Source: an uncultured Campylobacter sp. (GTDB lineage Bacteria > Campylobacterota > Campylobacteria > Campylobacterales > Campylobacteraceae). Taken from it: a stretch of 12,256 nt of DNA. The notes under the pieces are model-generated. The model was not told the DNA's origin and ran no database searches. It saw only the letters and a program-made list of their open reading frames with translations. Positions 6,714-11,936 of the stretch are shown here, piece after piece. The DNA is taken from positions 1-12,256 of the forward strand of contig CAJPSJ010000032.1 in the NCBI GenBank assembly GCA_905373295.1, written 5' to 3'. Position 1 is the stretch's first letter; every line of letters begins with the position of its first letter. The translations under genes and the position numbers were made by a program.

Positions 6714-7265
6714 ATGTCAATAAAAATCACGGGGATGGAGGAGATAGAGGCAAAGCTTACGGCGCTGCAAAATAGCCTAAGCGGAGCGCAGATGAAAAGC
6801 AAGCTATCAAGTATCGGCGAAAAGGTAAGGCTACGAATAGAGCTAAGCTTCGAGCGAGAGCGCAGCCCATTCGGGCAGGCGTGGGCACCTCTTAGCGCAA
6901 ATACCGCCATAGCATATATGAGAAAAAGCGGCACGCGAGGAGGCGCAAGGGCGCGTAATCGCGTGTTTTTAGCAAAATTTGGCGCCGGTGGCAGCAAAAA
7001 AATTTTGCGATTAAGCGGAAATTTAGCGGATCGATGGAATGTCGAGGCAAGCGAAACCAGCGTAACGATAAGCAATAATAGCTCAAATGAGGGCTTTCCT
7101 TACGGGCTAACGCATCAATTCGGCTCGCATAACGGCTGGGGTCGGGGCATCTATATCCCTGCTCGTCCGTTTCTGCCGATAGATAAAAGCGGAGCGCTGC
7201 TGCCCTCACTGCAAAACGATATAGAAAACTATTTAATCCGTGAAATAGAAAAGGCGATAAAGTAG
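6714..7265 (+). CDS. G: Phage virion morphogenesis protein, Mu gpG type
   Basis: The 183-aa product belongs to the gpG/phage tail completion-like virion morphogenesis family, needed for joining heads and tails. Diagnostic features are an N-terminal IKITGMEEIEAKL segment, FGQAWAPLSANT at about residues 53-64 and IPARPFLPI near the C-terminus. There is no signal peptide. The start at 6714 follows AAGGCGG. It lies after the tRNA-like element and is the last gene of the plus-strand module, converging on the minus-strand early region 30 bp further on. In Mu, G also follows F directly, which supports the assignment. Confidence 0.88.
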   Translation: MSIKITGMEEIEAKLTALQNSLSGAQMKSKLSSIGEKVRLRIELSFERERSPFGQAWAPLSANTAIAYMRKSGTRGGARARNRVFLAKFGAGGSKKILRLSGNLADRWNVEASETSVTISNNSSNEGFPYGLTHQFGSHNGWGRGIYIPARPFLPIDKSGALLPSLQNDIENYLIREIEKAIK

Positions 7266-7278
7266 TGCGTTTTACGAA

Positions 7279-7308
7279 ATCGATAAAAAGCAATTTTTAC
7301 TTATCGAT
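7279..7308. terminator. Candidate bidirectional terminator at the convergent junction
   Basis: ATCGATAA (7279-7286) pairs with TTATCGAT (7301-7308), and an inner AAA/TTT region extends the stem. It lies between the G stop and the end of the DUF2335 gene, overlapping the latter's TAA. The stem is AT-rich and lacks a long T-run outside, so termination strength is uncertain. Confidence 0.4.
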
Positions 7309-7689
7309 CTGTCGTTGCTTAGCCCTACTCGTAAAATAAATTATTATACTAGGTAGTGCGGAGCCGAGTAGGAACGAAAATCCCGCTAAATCTTTATCAT
7401 TCATTAGTAGATAAGTTCCTAACCCCATAGCTACAAGCGTGATAAGCGTAGCGCTCCCCCATCCTAAAAATTGCAAGATATCTATTTTGTTTTGATGTTT
7501 GTATTGATGGTTGAGATTGTCTTCCGCGAGCTTTAAAATTCTATCGGGTAAGCTTGGGTCAATTTCTGCATAAGCACGCATAAAATCAGGTGGCGGGATA
7601 GGGCTTGAAGTAATAAGGGTTTGGGTTTGTTTTACTTCAAGCTTGGCATTGCTGTTTGGCTCTTTTTTGCTTTTTATCTGGCTTGACAT
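7297..7689 (-). CDS. DUF2335-like membrane protein
   Basis: The 130-aa product has the DUF2335 pattern: a polar N-terminus, SPIPPPDFMRAYAEIDPSLPDRILKLAED at about residues 29-57 (the family's G-PPP---Y--I-PG---RI--MAE region), then NHQYKH. Two hydrophobic segments follow at about 72-95 and 101-120 and should span the inner membrane as a hairpin, with a basic C-terminal tail. No biochemical role is established for this family to my knowledge. Its position at the end of the early strand, with a 66-aa gene overlapping it by 53 bp, suggests a two-gene cassette. A role in excluding other phages or altering the envelope is possible but is inference. Confidence 0.75.
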   Translation of the reverse strand: MSSQIKSKKEPNSNAKLEVKQTQTLITSSPIPPPDFMRAYAEIDPSLPDRILKLAEDNLNHQYKHQNKIDILQFLGWGSATLITLVAMGLGTYLLMNDKDLAGFSFLLGSALPSIIIYFTSRAKQRQIDK

Positions 7690-7837
7690 TTTCGCCTATT
7701 ACCCGTTTCATTGCATTGCCTACATTTTCAAAACCACTTTGAATAGTTATAGGCTTTTTTTCACGGCTATCTAAAGAGCCGAAAAAGTCGTAAGCTTTTG
7801 ATGCTCCGCTTAAAAATGCGATAACTTTCTCGCCCAT
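7637..7837 (-). CDS. Small hypothetical protein paired with the DUF2335 gene
   Basis: The 66-aa product starts MGEKVIAFLSGASKAYDFFG and ends in a strongly basic tail (KKQKRAK). I do not recognise a family. The N-terminal 20 residues could form an amphipathic or weakly membrane-associated helix; no clear transmembrane segment follows. The ATG at 7837 is preceded by AAAGGGG at good spacing. Its 3' end overlaps the start of the DUF2335 gene by 53 bp in another frame, which supports coupled translation and a shared job. Confidence 0.65.
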   Translation of the reverse strand: MGEKVIAFLSGASKAYDFFGSLDSREKKPITIQSGFENVGNAMKRVIGENVKPDKKQKRAKQQCQA

Positions 7838-7875
7838 TTTAGCCCCTTTCTAATTATGTTTTGAAAAATAATACA

Positions 7876-8064
7876 CTAAAAATCTTTAATCTTTTCTTTC
7901 AGAGCCTCTTTTGCATATCTATTTAGCTCCTCATCGGTTTTTAAAATTTCTATCGTGCAGAAGCTAGTGCCGCATTTGGGGCATTTGCGCCAACGCTGCA
8001 CCGTAGTGCTTTTGATTGTGGCTATGACGCAGGTTTTTTCGTAGGCACACTTCGGGCAGATCAT
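7876..8064 (-). CDS. NrdR-like zinc-ribbon small protein
   Basis: The 62-aa product begins MICPKC and has a second knuckle CPKC at residues 28-31, giving two CPxC pairs for one zinc. The spacing and the RWRKCPKCGTSFCTIE stretch closely resemble the N-terminal zinc ribbon of the ribonucleotide reductase repressor NrdR. The ATP-cone domain that makes up the rest of NrdR is absent, replaced by a short charged helix. It is therefore not NrdR itself. It is probably a DNA- or protein-binding phage regulator; Mu-like and P2-like phages often carry small zinc proteins of this kind. Its ATG overlaps the GemA stop (ATGA at 8061-8064), so it is co-translated with GemA. Confidence 0.75.
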   Translation of the reverse strand: MICPKCAYEKTCVIATIKSTTVQRWRKCPKCGTSFCTIEILKTDEELNRYAKEALKEKIKDF

Positions 8065-8579
8065 ACTTGCCCTTTGCTGGCACGAAATTGTGCGATCTTG
8101 CTTAGCCCGGTGATTAACTTGCTTGCGTTTGCCGCGCTTAATTTGGCTAACTGCTCTTTTTTGCCGAGTAAAATTTTACATTGCCGCATCGTAAAGCCCA
8201 AAAGCCCTCGCTCGTCCATACCAAGGTGGGCGGCAAGCGCGCTTATGCGAGCAAACTGCGACGGGCTTATCCTTTTAGCGGTGGGCTTTGCATCCTTTCT
8301 GCTTCGCTTTGTCGCGCTCGCACGATCCGCGCTTGCATTGTAGATCAAATTTCGTCCCAATATGTCGGGCTTGAAGTCTGTCCCGTCCTGTGCACGACCA
8401 CATAAAATATCAAGTGCGCGCTCAAGCTCGCTTATGCTTAGCTCCTTGCAGCTATAAACGCCAAAGCGGAAGCCGAGCCAATCCTCCCACGCATCCGCCG
8501 CCTTTATTTGCTTATATAAGGGGGCGGTGTGAATGCGGGTTAGAAGCTGCTTGCGATAGATCTCTTGAGATTTGGTCAT
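8061..8579 (-). CDS. gemA: GemA regulatory protein (Mu gp16, DUF1018)
   Basis: The 172-aa product matches the GemA/Mu gp16 family. It has an N-terminal KSQEIYRKQLLTRIHT followed by LYKQIKAADAWEDWLGFRFGVYSCKELSISEL, the signature of DUF1018. A basic linker (about residues 85-103, rich in K and R) joins it to a C-terminal helical part (104-170) that includes QCKILLGKKEQLAKLS. In Mu, GemA modulates host gene expression and DNA topology during lytic growth; whether the same holds here is inference. The ATG at 8579 is preceded by AGGAG. A TACAAT -10 at 8611-8616 may give the gene its own promoter downstream of a terminator hairpin. Confidence 0.85.
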   Translation of the reverse strand: MTKSQEIYRKQLLTRIHTAPLYKQIKAADAWEDWLGFRFGVYSCKELSISELERALDILCGRAQDGTDFKPDILGRNLIYNASADRASATKRSRKDAKPTAKRISPSQFARISALAAHLGMDERGLLGFTMRQCKILLGKKEQLAKLSAANASKLITGLSKIAQFRASKGQV

Positions 8580-8610
8580 GATTTCGCTCCTGCGGTTTAA
8601 AGACGCTGCG

Positions 8611-8639
8611 ATTGTAGCAAAAACGGGCGGAATTTTTAA
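8611..8639 (-). promoter_or_regulatory. Candidate promoter for gemA
   Basis: TACAAT on the minus strand (plus 8611-8616) is preceded, after 17 bp, by TTAAAA as a weak -35. It lies about 32 bp upstream of the gemA start and just beyond a GC-rich hairpin, so it could restart transcription there. Confidence 0.4.
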
Positions 8640-8641
8640 CA

Positions 8642-8659
8642 GGGGCGATCTCTCGCCCC
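8642..8659. terminator. GC-rich hairpin after the 73-aa gene
   Basis: GGGGCGA (8642-8648) pairs with TCGCCCC (8653-8659) around a 4-nt loop. On the minus strand it is followed by TGTTAAAAATT, a mediocre T-run. It lies 13 bp beyond the stop of the 73-aa gene and probably causes at least partial termination between it and gemA. Confidence 0.55.
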
Positions 8660-8671
8660 GATTAGATTATT

Positions 8672-8893
8672 TTATGCCTTAGCGGGCTGTAGCCCCTCAG
8701 CTTTCGCTCGAGCCATATCGTCGCTTGCGCCGTCGCAGGATCTGCTTAAAAGATAGAGCGCTTCTTTTAGCCCGCTCGGGCTTTCGCAATTCTCGCATAC
8801 TAAGCCAAGACCTTGCATTAAAACGCCTAGGCATAAAAGCATATCCCTTGCCCTATCCGCCGCATCGATATAGGCAATACTTACCTCCCTCAT
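8672..8893 (-). CDS. Small hypothetical protein after Rha
   Basis: The 73-aa product is mostly helical, starting MREVSIAYIDAADRARDML and containing three cysteines (CLGV, CENC) without a full zinc-finger spacing. I do not recognise a family. Its ATG overlaps the Rha stop (8890-8893), so it is translated with Rha. A hairpin follows its stop. The overlap and good continuity of the operon argue that it is a real gene. Confidence 0.65.
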   Translation of the reverse strand: MREVSIAYIDAADRARDMLLCLGVLMQGLGLVCENCESPSGLKEALYLLSRSCDGASDDMARAKAEGLQPAKA

Positions 8894-9585
8894 AGCGCAC
8901 CTCTGAAAAGTCCGCTCGCGCTGCCTAAACTGCGAGATCTTATCGCGTTTCGTACCGCCGTATCACTGCGACCGAGCCTGCGGCATATCTGCGCCTGCGA
9001 TAGCCCGCTTTCATACAGCCTTGCTACTTCATCTCTCTCCGCTTCGCTTAGCTTGGTGGACTTCTTAAGCAGCTGCCCGGCCCCTTCGGCATCGCGACGC
9101 AATAGGGCGTTTTCGCGCTCGAGCGCGGCGGTGTATTTGCGGCTAGCTTCGATCAGCTCACCCGCAAGAGCGGAGTTTTTAGCCTGAAGCTTATCTATCT
9201 TTTCGTTTAGGATGCCCATGTTATCGATAATAGCGTCTAAGTGAGAGTTGCCGCGCTTAATCATCGCCTCCATCTTATTAAAAGCGGCAATAAACTCTAT
9301 TTTCCACTTATAAGCTCGCTCGCCCGTAAAACCCATAACGAGAAGTGAAAATCCGTCGCGGGTCATTTTATACATTGGACGAAATTCGCCTTTTTGGTCT
9401 TGATATTTAACGAGCGAAAAATTCCGTTCGTTAAAATCATCGGCTGGAAATTCGGATATTTTCGCTATAATATCGGCATGGCGTTTCTCAAAAACCGCTG
9501 CAACACTTAATGAAGTGGTGAATATCCCATTATCCATCACTTCAAACTCTACGCTTTGGTCATTAATGACTACTAAATTTTTCAT
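8890..9585 (-). CDS. Rha-family phage regulatory protein with C-terminal helix-turn-helix
   Basis: The 231-aa product has an N-terminal Rha domain (about residues 15-110) with TTSLSVAAVFEKRHADII, FNERNFSLVKYQDQKGE and the MTRDGFSLLVMGFTGERA-KWK-EFI-AFN signature. A probable coiled coil follows (120-165), then a resolvase-type helix-turn-helix (about 178-216, with LYESGLSQAQICRRLGRS). Rha proteins were named in lambdoid phages, where they affect phage growth in hosts lacking IHF. Here the added HTH suggests direct DNA binding. The ATG at 9585 is preceded by AAAGGAG. It is the first gene after a consensus promoter surrounded by repeated AAGTC sites, so it should be strongly and conditionally expressed. 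Confidence 0.88.
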   Translation of the reverse strand: MKNLVVINDQSVEFEVMDNGIFTTSLSVAAVFEKRHADIIAKISEFPADDFNERNFSLVKYQDQKGEFRPMYKMTRDGFSLLVMGFTGERAYKWKIEFIAAFNKMEAMIKRGNSHLDAIIDNMGILNEKIDKLQAKNSALAGELIEASRKYTAALERENALLRRDAEGAGQLLKKSTKLSEAERDEVARLYESGLSQAQICRRLGRSDTAVRNAIRSRSLGSASGLFRGAL

Positions 9586-9618
9586 CTTTTACTCCTTTGG
9601 TAAAATTTTAAACGATTG

Positions 9619-9773
9619 AAGTCTTTCGACAAACCTTAAACCATAAGTCGTTAAATGACTTTTATGGCGTAATTATATACTTAAAAAGACTTAATGTCAA
9701 GTGTTTAGGTTTTATAAAGCAGTTTTACTAGGTAGAATAGGACTTTAAAAGACTTTTAAGAGTTTAAAAAGTC
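9619..9773. promoter_or_regulatory. Cluster of seven AAGTC/GACTT sites: candidate operators
   Basis: AAGTC occurs at 9619, 9645 and 9769, and its complement GACTT at 9657, 9688, 9741 and 9751. That is seven copies in about 155 bp, where well under one is expected by chance. 9645-9661 is an AAGTC-N7-GACTT dyad just downstream of the transcription start. The sites flank and enter the consensus promoter at 9672-9700. The adjacent small helix-turn-helix protein, Rha, or a repressor outside the window could bind here. Confidence 0.6.
9672..9700 (-). promoter_or_regulatory. Consensus sigma70 promoter of the rha operon
   Basis: On the minus strand, TTGACA (plus 9695-9700), an exact 17-bp spacer and TATAAT (plus 9672-9677) form a perfect sigma70 promoter. 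Transcription would start near 9665, about 80 bp before the rha start. An AAGTC site lies inside the spacer (plus 9688-9692), a placement typical of repressor control. Confidence 0.85.
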
Positions 9774-9780
9774 TTTTAAA
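9744..9780. repeat. 14-bp perfect inverted repeat at the end of the HTH gene
   Basis: TTTAAAAGACTTTT (9744-9757) and its exact complement (9767-9780) are separated by 9 nt. The dyad covers the stop codon and last codons of the 79-aa gene and contains two of the GACTT/AAGTC sites. It may be a terminator or an operator; no long T-run follows on the minus strand, which favours an operator or mixed role. Confidence 0.6.
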
Positions 9781-9995
9781 TTTTGCTTAAAATCTTCGCA
9801 GGTTTTGAGTTTTGCTTCCAAATCCTGAATTTTGAAGTATTGAGAAATGGCAAAACTCATGGGTTCGCTTATATTCCCAACAGCTGCATTTTTTACAGCG
9901 CTCTCGGAATACCCTATTAGCTCCCCGAGCTGTTTATAAGTAAGCCCAAGCTGTTTGCAAGTAGTTTTGATTAGATTATCATTCTTCTCGCTCAT
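9756..9995 (-). CDS. Small helix-turn-helix regulator
   Basis: The 79-aa product has a Cro/CI-like helix-turn-helix at about residues 10-45 (CKQLGLTYKQLGELIGYSES followed by AVKNAA), then a short helical tail (QDLEAKLKTCEDFKQNLKDF) that could dimerise. It is the right size for a Cro- or Ner-type early regulator. The ATG at 9995 is preceded by AAGGG and overlaps the end of dinD by 17 bp in another frame. It lies directly upstream of the promoter with repeated AAGTC sites, so it is the leading candidate for their ligand. That link is inferred from position only. Confidence 0.75.
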   Translation of the reverse strand: MSEKNDNLIKTTCKQLGLTYKQLGELIGYSESAVKNAAVGNISEPMSFAISQYFKIQDLEAKLKTCEDFKQNLKDFLNS

Positions 9996-10806
9996 TTTTG
10001 CCCTTATCTATCTTCTCAAATTTTTTGCCCACTTTTTTAAGCTCTTTAGATACCTCTTTGATATGTTCGGTTCTCGCGAGCATTTCCGGGCGCACGCCGT
10101 CGTTTTCGATCATTATGTTTCTAACCTTGCGTCCGACTTCGTAAGCGGTACCTTCCAAATTTTTTTGTCCGTAGATATTACTATTTTCGATCTTGGCTTT
10201 TGTTTCTTGAAGTCTGAAAAGGTTCGCCGCAAGTTCACGAGAGCCCATAAAGTCGAAAATTTTATCTTTTACGGTAAGCCCCTTGATACGCAAAAGGTCT
10301 TTAAGGCGCATATTATACATACCCATATACCCCGCATCCATAAAATAGGCGTAATTTTGCACGCCGTGAGTATTGGCTACCCCAGTTAAGGCTTTATTGG
10401 CGTCTTTGGTTTTTTCTCTAATATCTAATCGCTCTAATTGCTCAATCTCGATGTAACGATGTAAAGCTTCGGCTATGGTAGCAAAATACGCTTGGGCTTG
10501 CGCCACTCTAGGCTTTTTAATATCGGCATTCATAGACACCAAAAAGCAGGCGAAACGAGAGAGCTTATAGTCGGCATTACCGCCAATGGGGGTAAAATGC
10601 TCTAATATATTATAGCCTATGCTAGAACATACGGCGATAGCTTTATTTACGGCTTTGTTTAGCGACTTCGCGCTATCGTATTCGAGCATTTGCGCTAATT
10701 CGCTCGCCAACCAATACGTAGCGCCGTTTTTATGCGAAGAGAGTTCGAATTTATCGTTTTCTCTATTGGCTACGTCAAAAAGGGTTAATTGCGTTTTTTC
10801 CCGCAT
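9979..10806 (-). CDS. dinD: DinD-like DNA damage-inducible protein D
   Basis: The 275-aa product contains a BRO-N-like N-terminal domain (about residues 20-115, with YWLASELAQMLEYDSAKSLNKAVNKAI and DYKLSRFACFLVSMNAD). It also has the DinD-specific C-terminal part: YMGMYNMRLKDLLRIKGL (160-177) and FMGSRELAANLFRLQETKAK (186-205). Its length equals that of E. coli DinD (about 274 aa). E. coli DinD is SOS-induced and blocks RecA strand exchange and acts on RecA filaments. Here it may restrain host recombination acting on phage ends, alongside Gam; that role is inference. The ATG at 10806 has AAGGAAG upstream. A terminator after gam implies its own promoter, with TAAAAT at 10842-10847 the best -10. 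No LexA-type box was identified. Confidence 0.88.
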   Translation of the reverse strand: MREKTQLTLFDVANRENDKFELSSHKNGATYWLASELAQMLEYDSAKSLNKAVNKAIAVCSSIGYNILEHFTPIGGNADYKLSRFACFLVSMNADIKKPRVAQAQAYFATIAEALHRYIEIEQLERLDIREKTKDANKALTGVANTHGVQNYAYFMDAGYMGMYNMRLKDLLRIKGLTVKDKIFDFMGSRELAANLFRLQETKAKIENSNIYGQKNLEGTAYEVGRKVRNIMIENDGVRPEMLARTEHIKEVSKELKKVGKKFEKIDKGKNEREE

Positions 10807-10841
10807 ATACTCTTCCTTATATTTTATGTTTCTTTTTCAAT

Positions 10842-10847
10842 ATTTTA
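10842..10847 (-). promoter_or_regulatory. Candidate -10 of dinD
   Basis: TAAAAT preceded by TGG on the minus strand (an extended -10-like arrangement) lies 36 bp upstream of the dinD start, between it and the terminator at 10877-10899. No good -35 is present. Confidence 0.35.
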
Positions 10848-10876
10848 CCAAAATTTCGCTTCATAAAACCTTAATC

Positions 10877-10899
10877 AAAAGCCCTTAGATAGGGCTTTT
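10877..10899. terminator. Rho-independent terminator after gam
   Basis: AAAAGCCCT (10877-10885) pairs with AGGGCTTTT (10891-10899) around a 5-nt loop. T-runs are present in both directions (CTTTTGATT on the minus strand, CTTTTTGTT on the plus). It lies 27 bp after the gam stop and should end or reduce the upstream early transcript before dinD. Confidence 0.8.
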
Positions 10900-10925
10900 T
10901 GTTAAAGTTTGCAAGGCACGAATTT

Positions 10926-11414
10926 TTAGACATTTGCGCTTTGCAAATTTTCTATCTTAGTCTCTATGCGGAAGTTGTCTTTCACCGTGCGCTTTAGCCC
11001 AAGCTTAACGAGGCTTGCATCATCAAGCTCGCAGATCGCGTCTTTGTTTATAGTCTCTTCGTACGTGATGCAATCATCAAGCTTATAGCTCTTTAGCGCT
11101 TTGATGAGCTTTTCGACCTTTTCTTTGATGCGCGGCAAGCTTACGCTCTTGCTTAGTTTGTATCCGATCTTGCCGAAGGTGAAATCCTTGCTGCGCCTTT
11201 CTGCGAATTCTGCTTTATTACTCTCACAAAATGCGGTGATTTGAGCTTCGATATATTTTTTTTCGCTATCGAGCTTCTCGACCCGGGCTTTTTGTGCGTC
11301 CTTGATCTCGTTGCACTTTAGCGTTATCTCTCCGTTTATATCGGTCAAAGCCACCTCAAGCTCACATACTCGCTTTAGCGCGTTATCGACGTCTGCGAAG
11401 TTTTTGATCTCCAT
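10926..11414 (-). CDS. gam: Host-nuclease inhibitor, Mu Gam family
   Basis: The 162-aa product matches the Mu Gam family, which binds double-stranded DNA ends and protects them from host exonuclease such as RecBCD/AddAB; it is related to Ku. Long N-terminal helices (residues 5-65) are followed by the conserved FAERRSKDFTFGKIGYKLSKSVSLPR region (about 70-95) and a C-terminal segment containing ITYEETINKDAI and LGLKRTVKDNFRIET. It is near the usual length (Mu Gam about 174 aa). The ATG at 11414 is preceded by AGGAG. The gene is early, as in Mu, and is followed by a clear terminator. Confidence 0.92.
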   Translation of the reverse strand: MEIKNFADVDNALKRVCELEVALTDINGEITLKCNEIKDAQKARVEKLDSEKKYIEAQITAFCESNKAEFAERRSKDFTFGKIGYKLSKSVSLPRIKEKVEKLIKALKSYKLDDCITYEETINKDAICELDDASLVKLGLKRTVKDNFRIETKIENLQSANV

Positions 11415-11527
11415 AGTTTTTCTCCTAAAATTTTAAATCTTTTGGCTAGGCCATAACTTAGCACGTAGCCGTATCGTAGGCAGATCGGAAGCGTGTTTTT
11501 ACTCTTCTTTACGATCCGCACAGCCAT
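11375..11527 (-). CDS. Very small basic protein coupled between the DUF4406 gene and gam
   Basis: A 50-codon ORF reads MAVRIVKKSKNTLPICLRYG onward, with a run of basic residues and a hydrophobic centre (LPICLRYGYVLSYGLAKR). Its ATG shares an A with the TAA stop of the upstream gene (TAATG at 11525-11529), and its 3' end overlaps the gam start by 40 bp. There is only a weak ribosome binding site (TTGAG), so it would rely on coupling. I do not recognise a family. The arrangement fits a genuine phage microprotein, but it could be chance. Confidence 0.5.
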   Translation of the reverse strand: MAVRIVKKSKNTLPICLRYGYVLSYGLAKRFKILGEKLWRSKTSQTSITR

Positions 11528-11877
11528 TACTCAAAAAGGCTGAATTTCAGCTCATTTACGCCGAGCTGCCTTGCAAGCTCTCGCTCGTAAGCCATACCTT
11601 TGCTCTCCTTGCTGTACTCGCACGGAAAGAAATAGTAGTAGCTGCAAACGCTTAGAAGCTCCTCGCAGTTTTTCATTATGCGCTCGCGCTCTAGTTCGCT
11701 ATACACTCCCAGCCATGCAAGCACCGGGCTTATGGGTTCGTAGCCGTTAGCTCTGACTACGGCGCAGGCCTGCTCGGCAAGCTTGCGGGCGTAGTAGCCG
11801 CGATCTCGCTCATGCTTGCATGGGATACTTGCATACGGCGAGCTTACGAAACAGAGTCTTGCCGTTCGTTTGTCCAT
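11527..11877 (-). CDS. DUF4406-like (nucleoside deoxyribosyltransferase-fold) protein
   Basis: The 116-aa product has the pattern of the DUF4406/nucleoside 2-deoxyribosyltransferase-like fold. It shows FVSSPYA (residues 10-16) at the first strand, a helix with GYYARKLAEQA, NGYEPISPVLAWLG (44-57), a central strand ending CSYYYFF and SKGMAYERELA (92-102), whose G-M--E corresponds to the conserved family motif. Phage members are often annotated only by fold; a nucleotide-related substrate is inferred. The start has AGGAG upstream. It is co-directional with gam and separated from the upstream gene by a small hairpin. Confidence 0.75.
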   Translation of the reverse strand: MDKRTARLCFVSSPYASIPCKHERDRGYYARKLAEQACAVVRANGYEPISPVLAWLGVYSELERERIMKNCEELLSVCSYYYFFPCEYSKESKGMAYERELARQLGVNELKFSLFE

Positions 11878-11910
11878 CTTTTCTCCTTTCTTTTTAAATT
11901 TAACTTTATC

Positions 11911-11929
11911 GAGCCCTTAAAAAGGGCTC
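11911..11929. terminator. Intercistronic hairpin between the unknown 5' gene and the DUF4406 gene
   Basis: GAGCCCTT (11911-11918) pairs with AAGGGCTC (11922-11929) around 3 nt. Neither side has a long T-run, so it is more likely a weak terminator or mRNA-processing hairpin than a strong terminator. Confidence 0.5.
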
Positions 11930-11936
11930 TGTAAAA

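Noticed and set aside
6506..7075. 189-codon minus-strand ORF spanning the tRNA-like element and the start of G
   Set aside because: It is antisense to both the F C-terminus and G, crosses the structured element, and has no recognisable domain or ribosome binding site.
9955..10389. 144-codon plus-strand ORF opposite dinD
   Set aside because: It lies wholly antisense to dinD and the HTH gene, whose proteins are recognisable; the antisense product is a Phe/Leu-rich shadow.
11482..11491. AGATCGGAAG, resembling the start of a sequencing adapter
   Set aside because: The match ends after 10 bases and the segment is in frame with a plausible small ORF, so it is chance.
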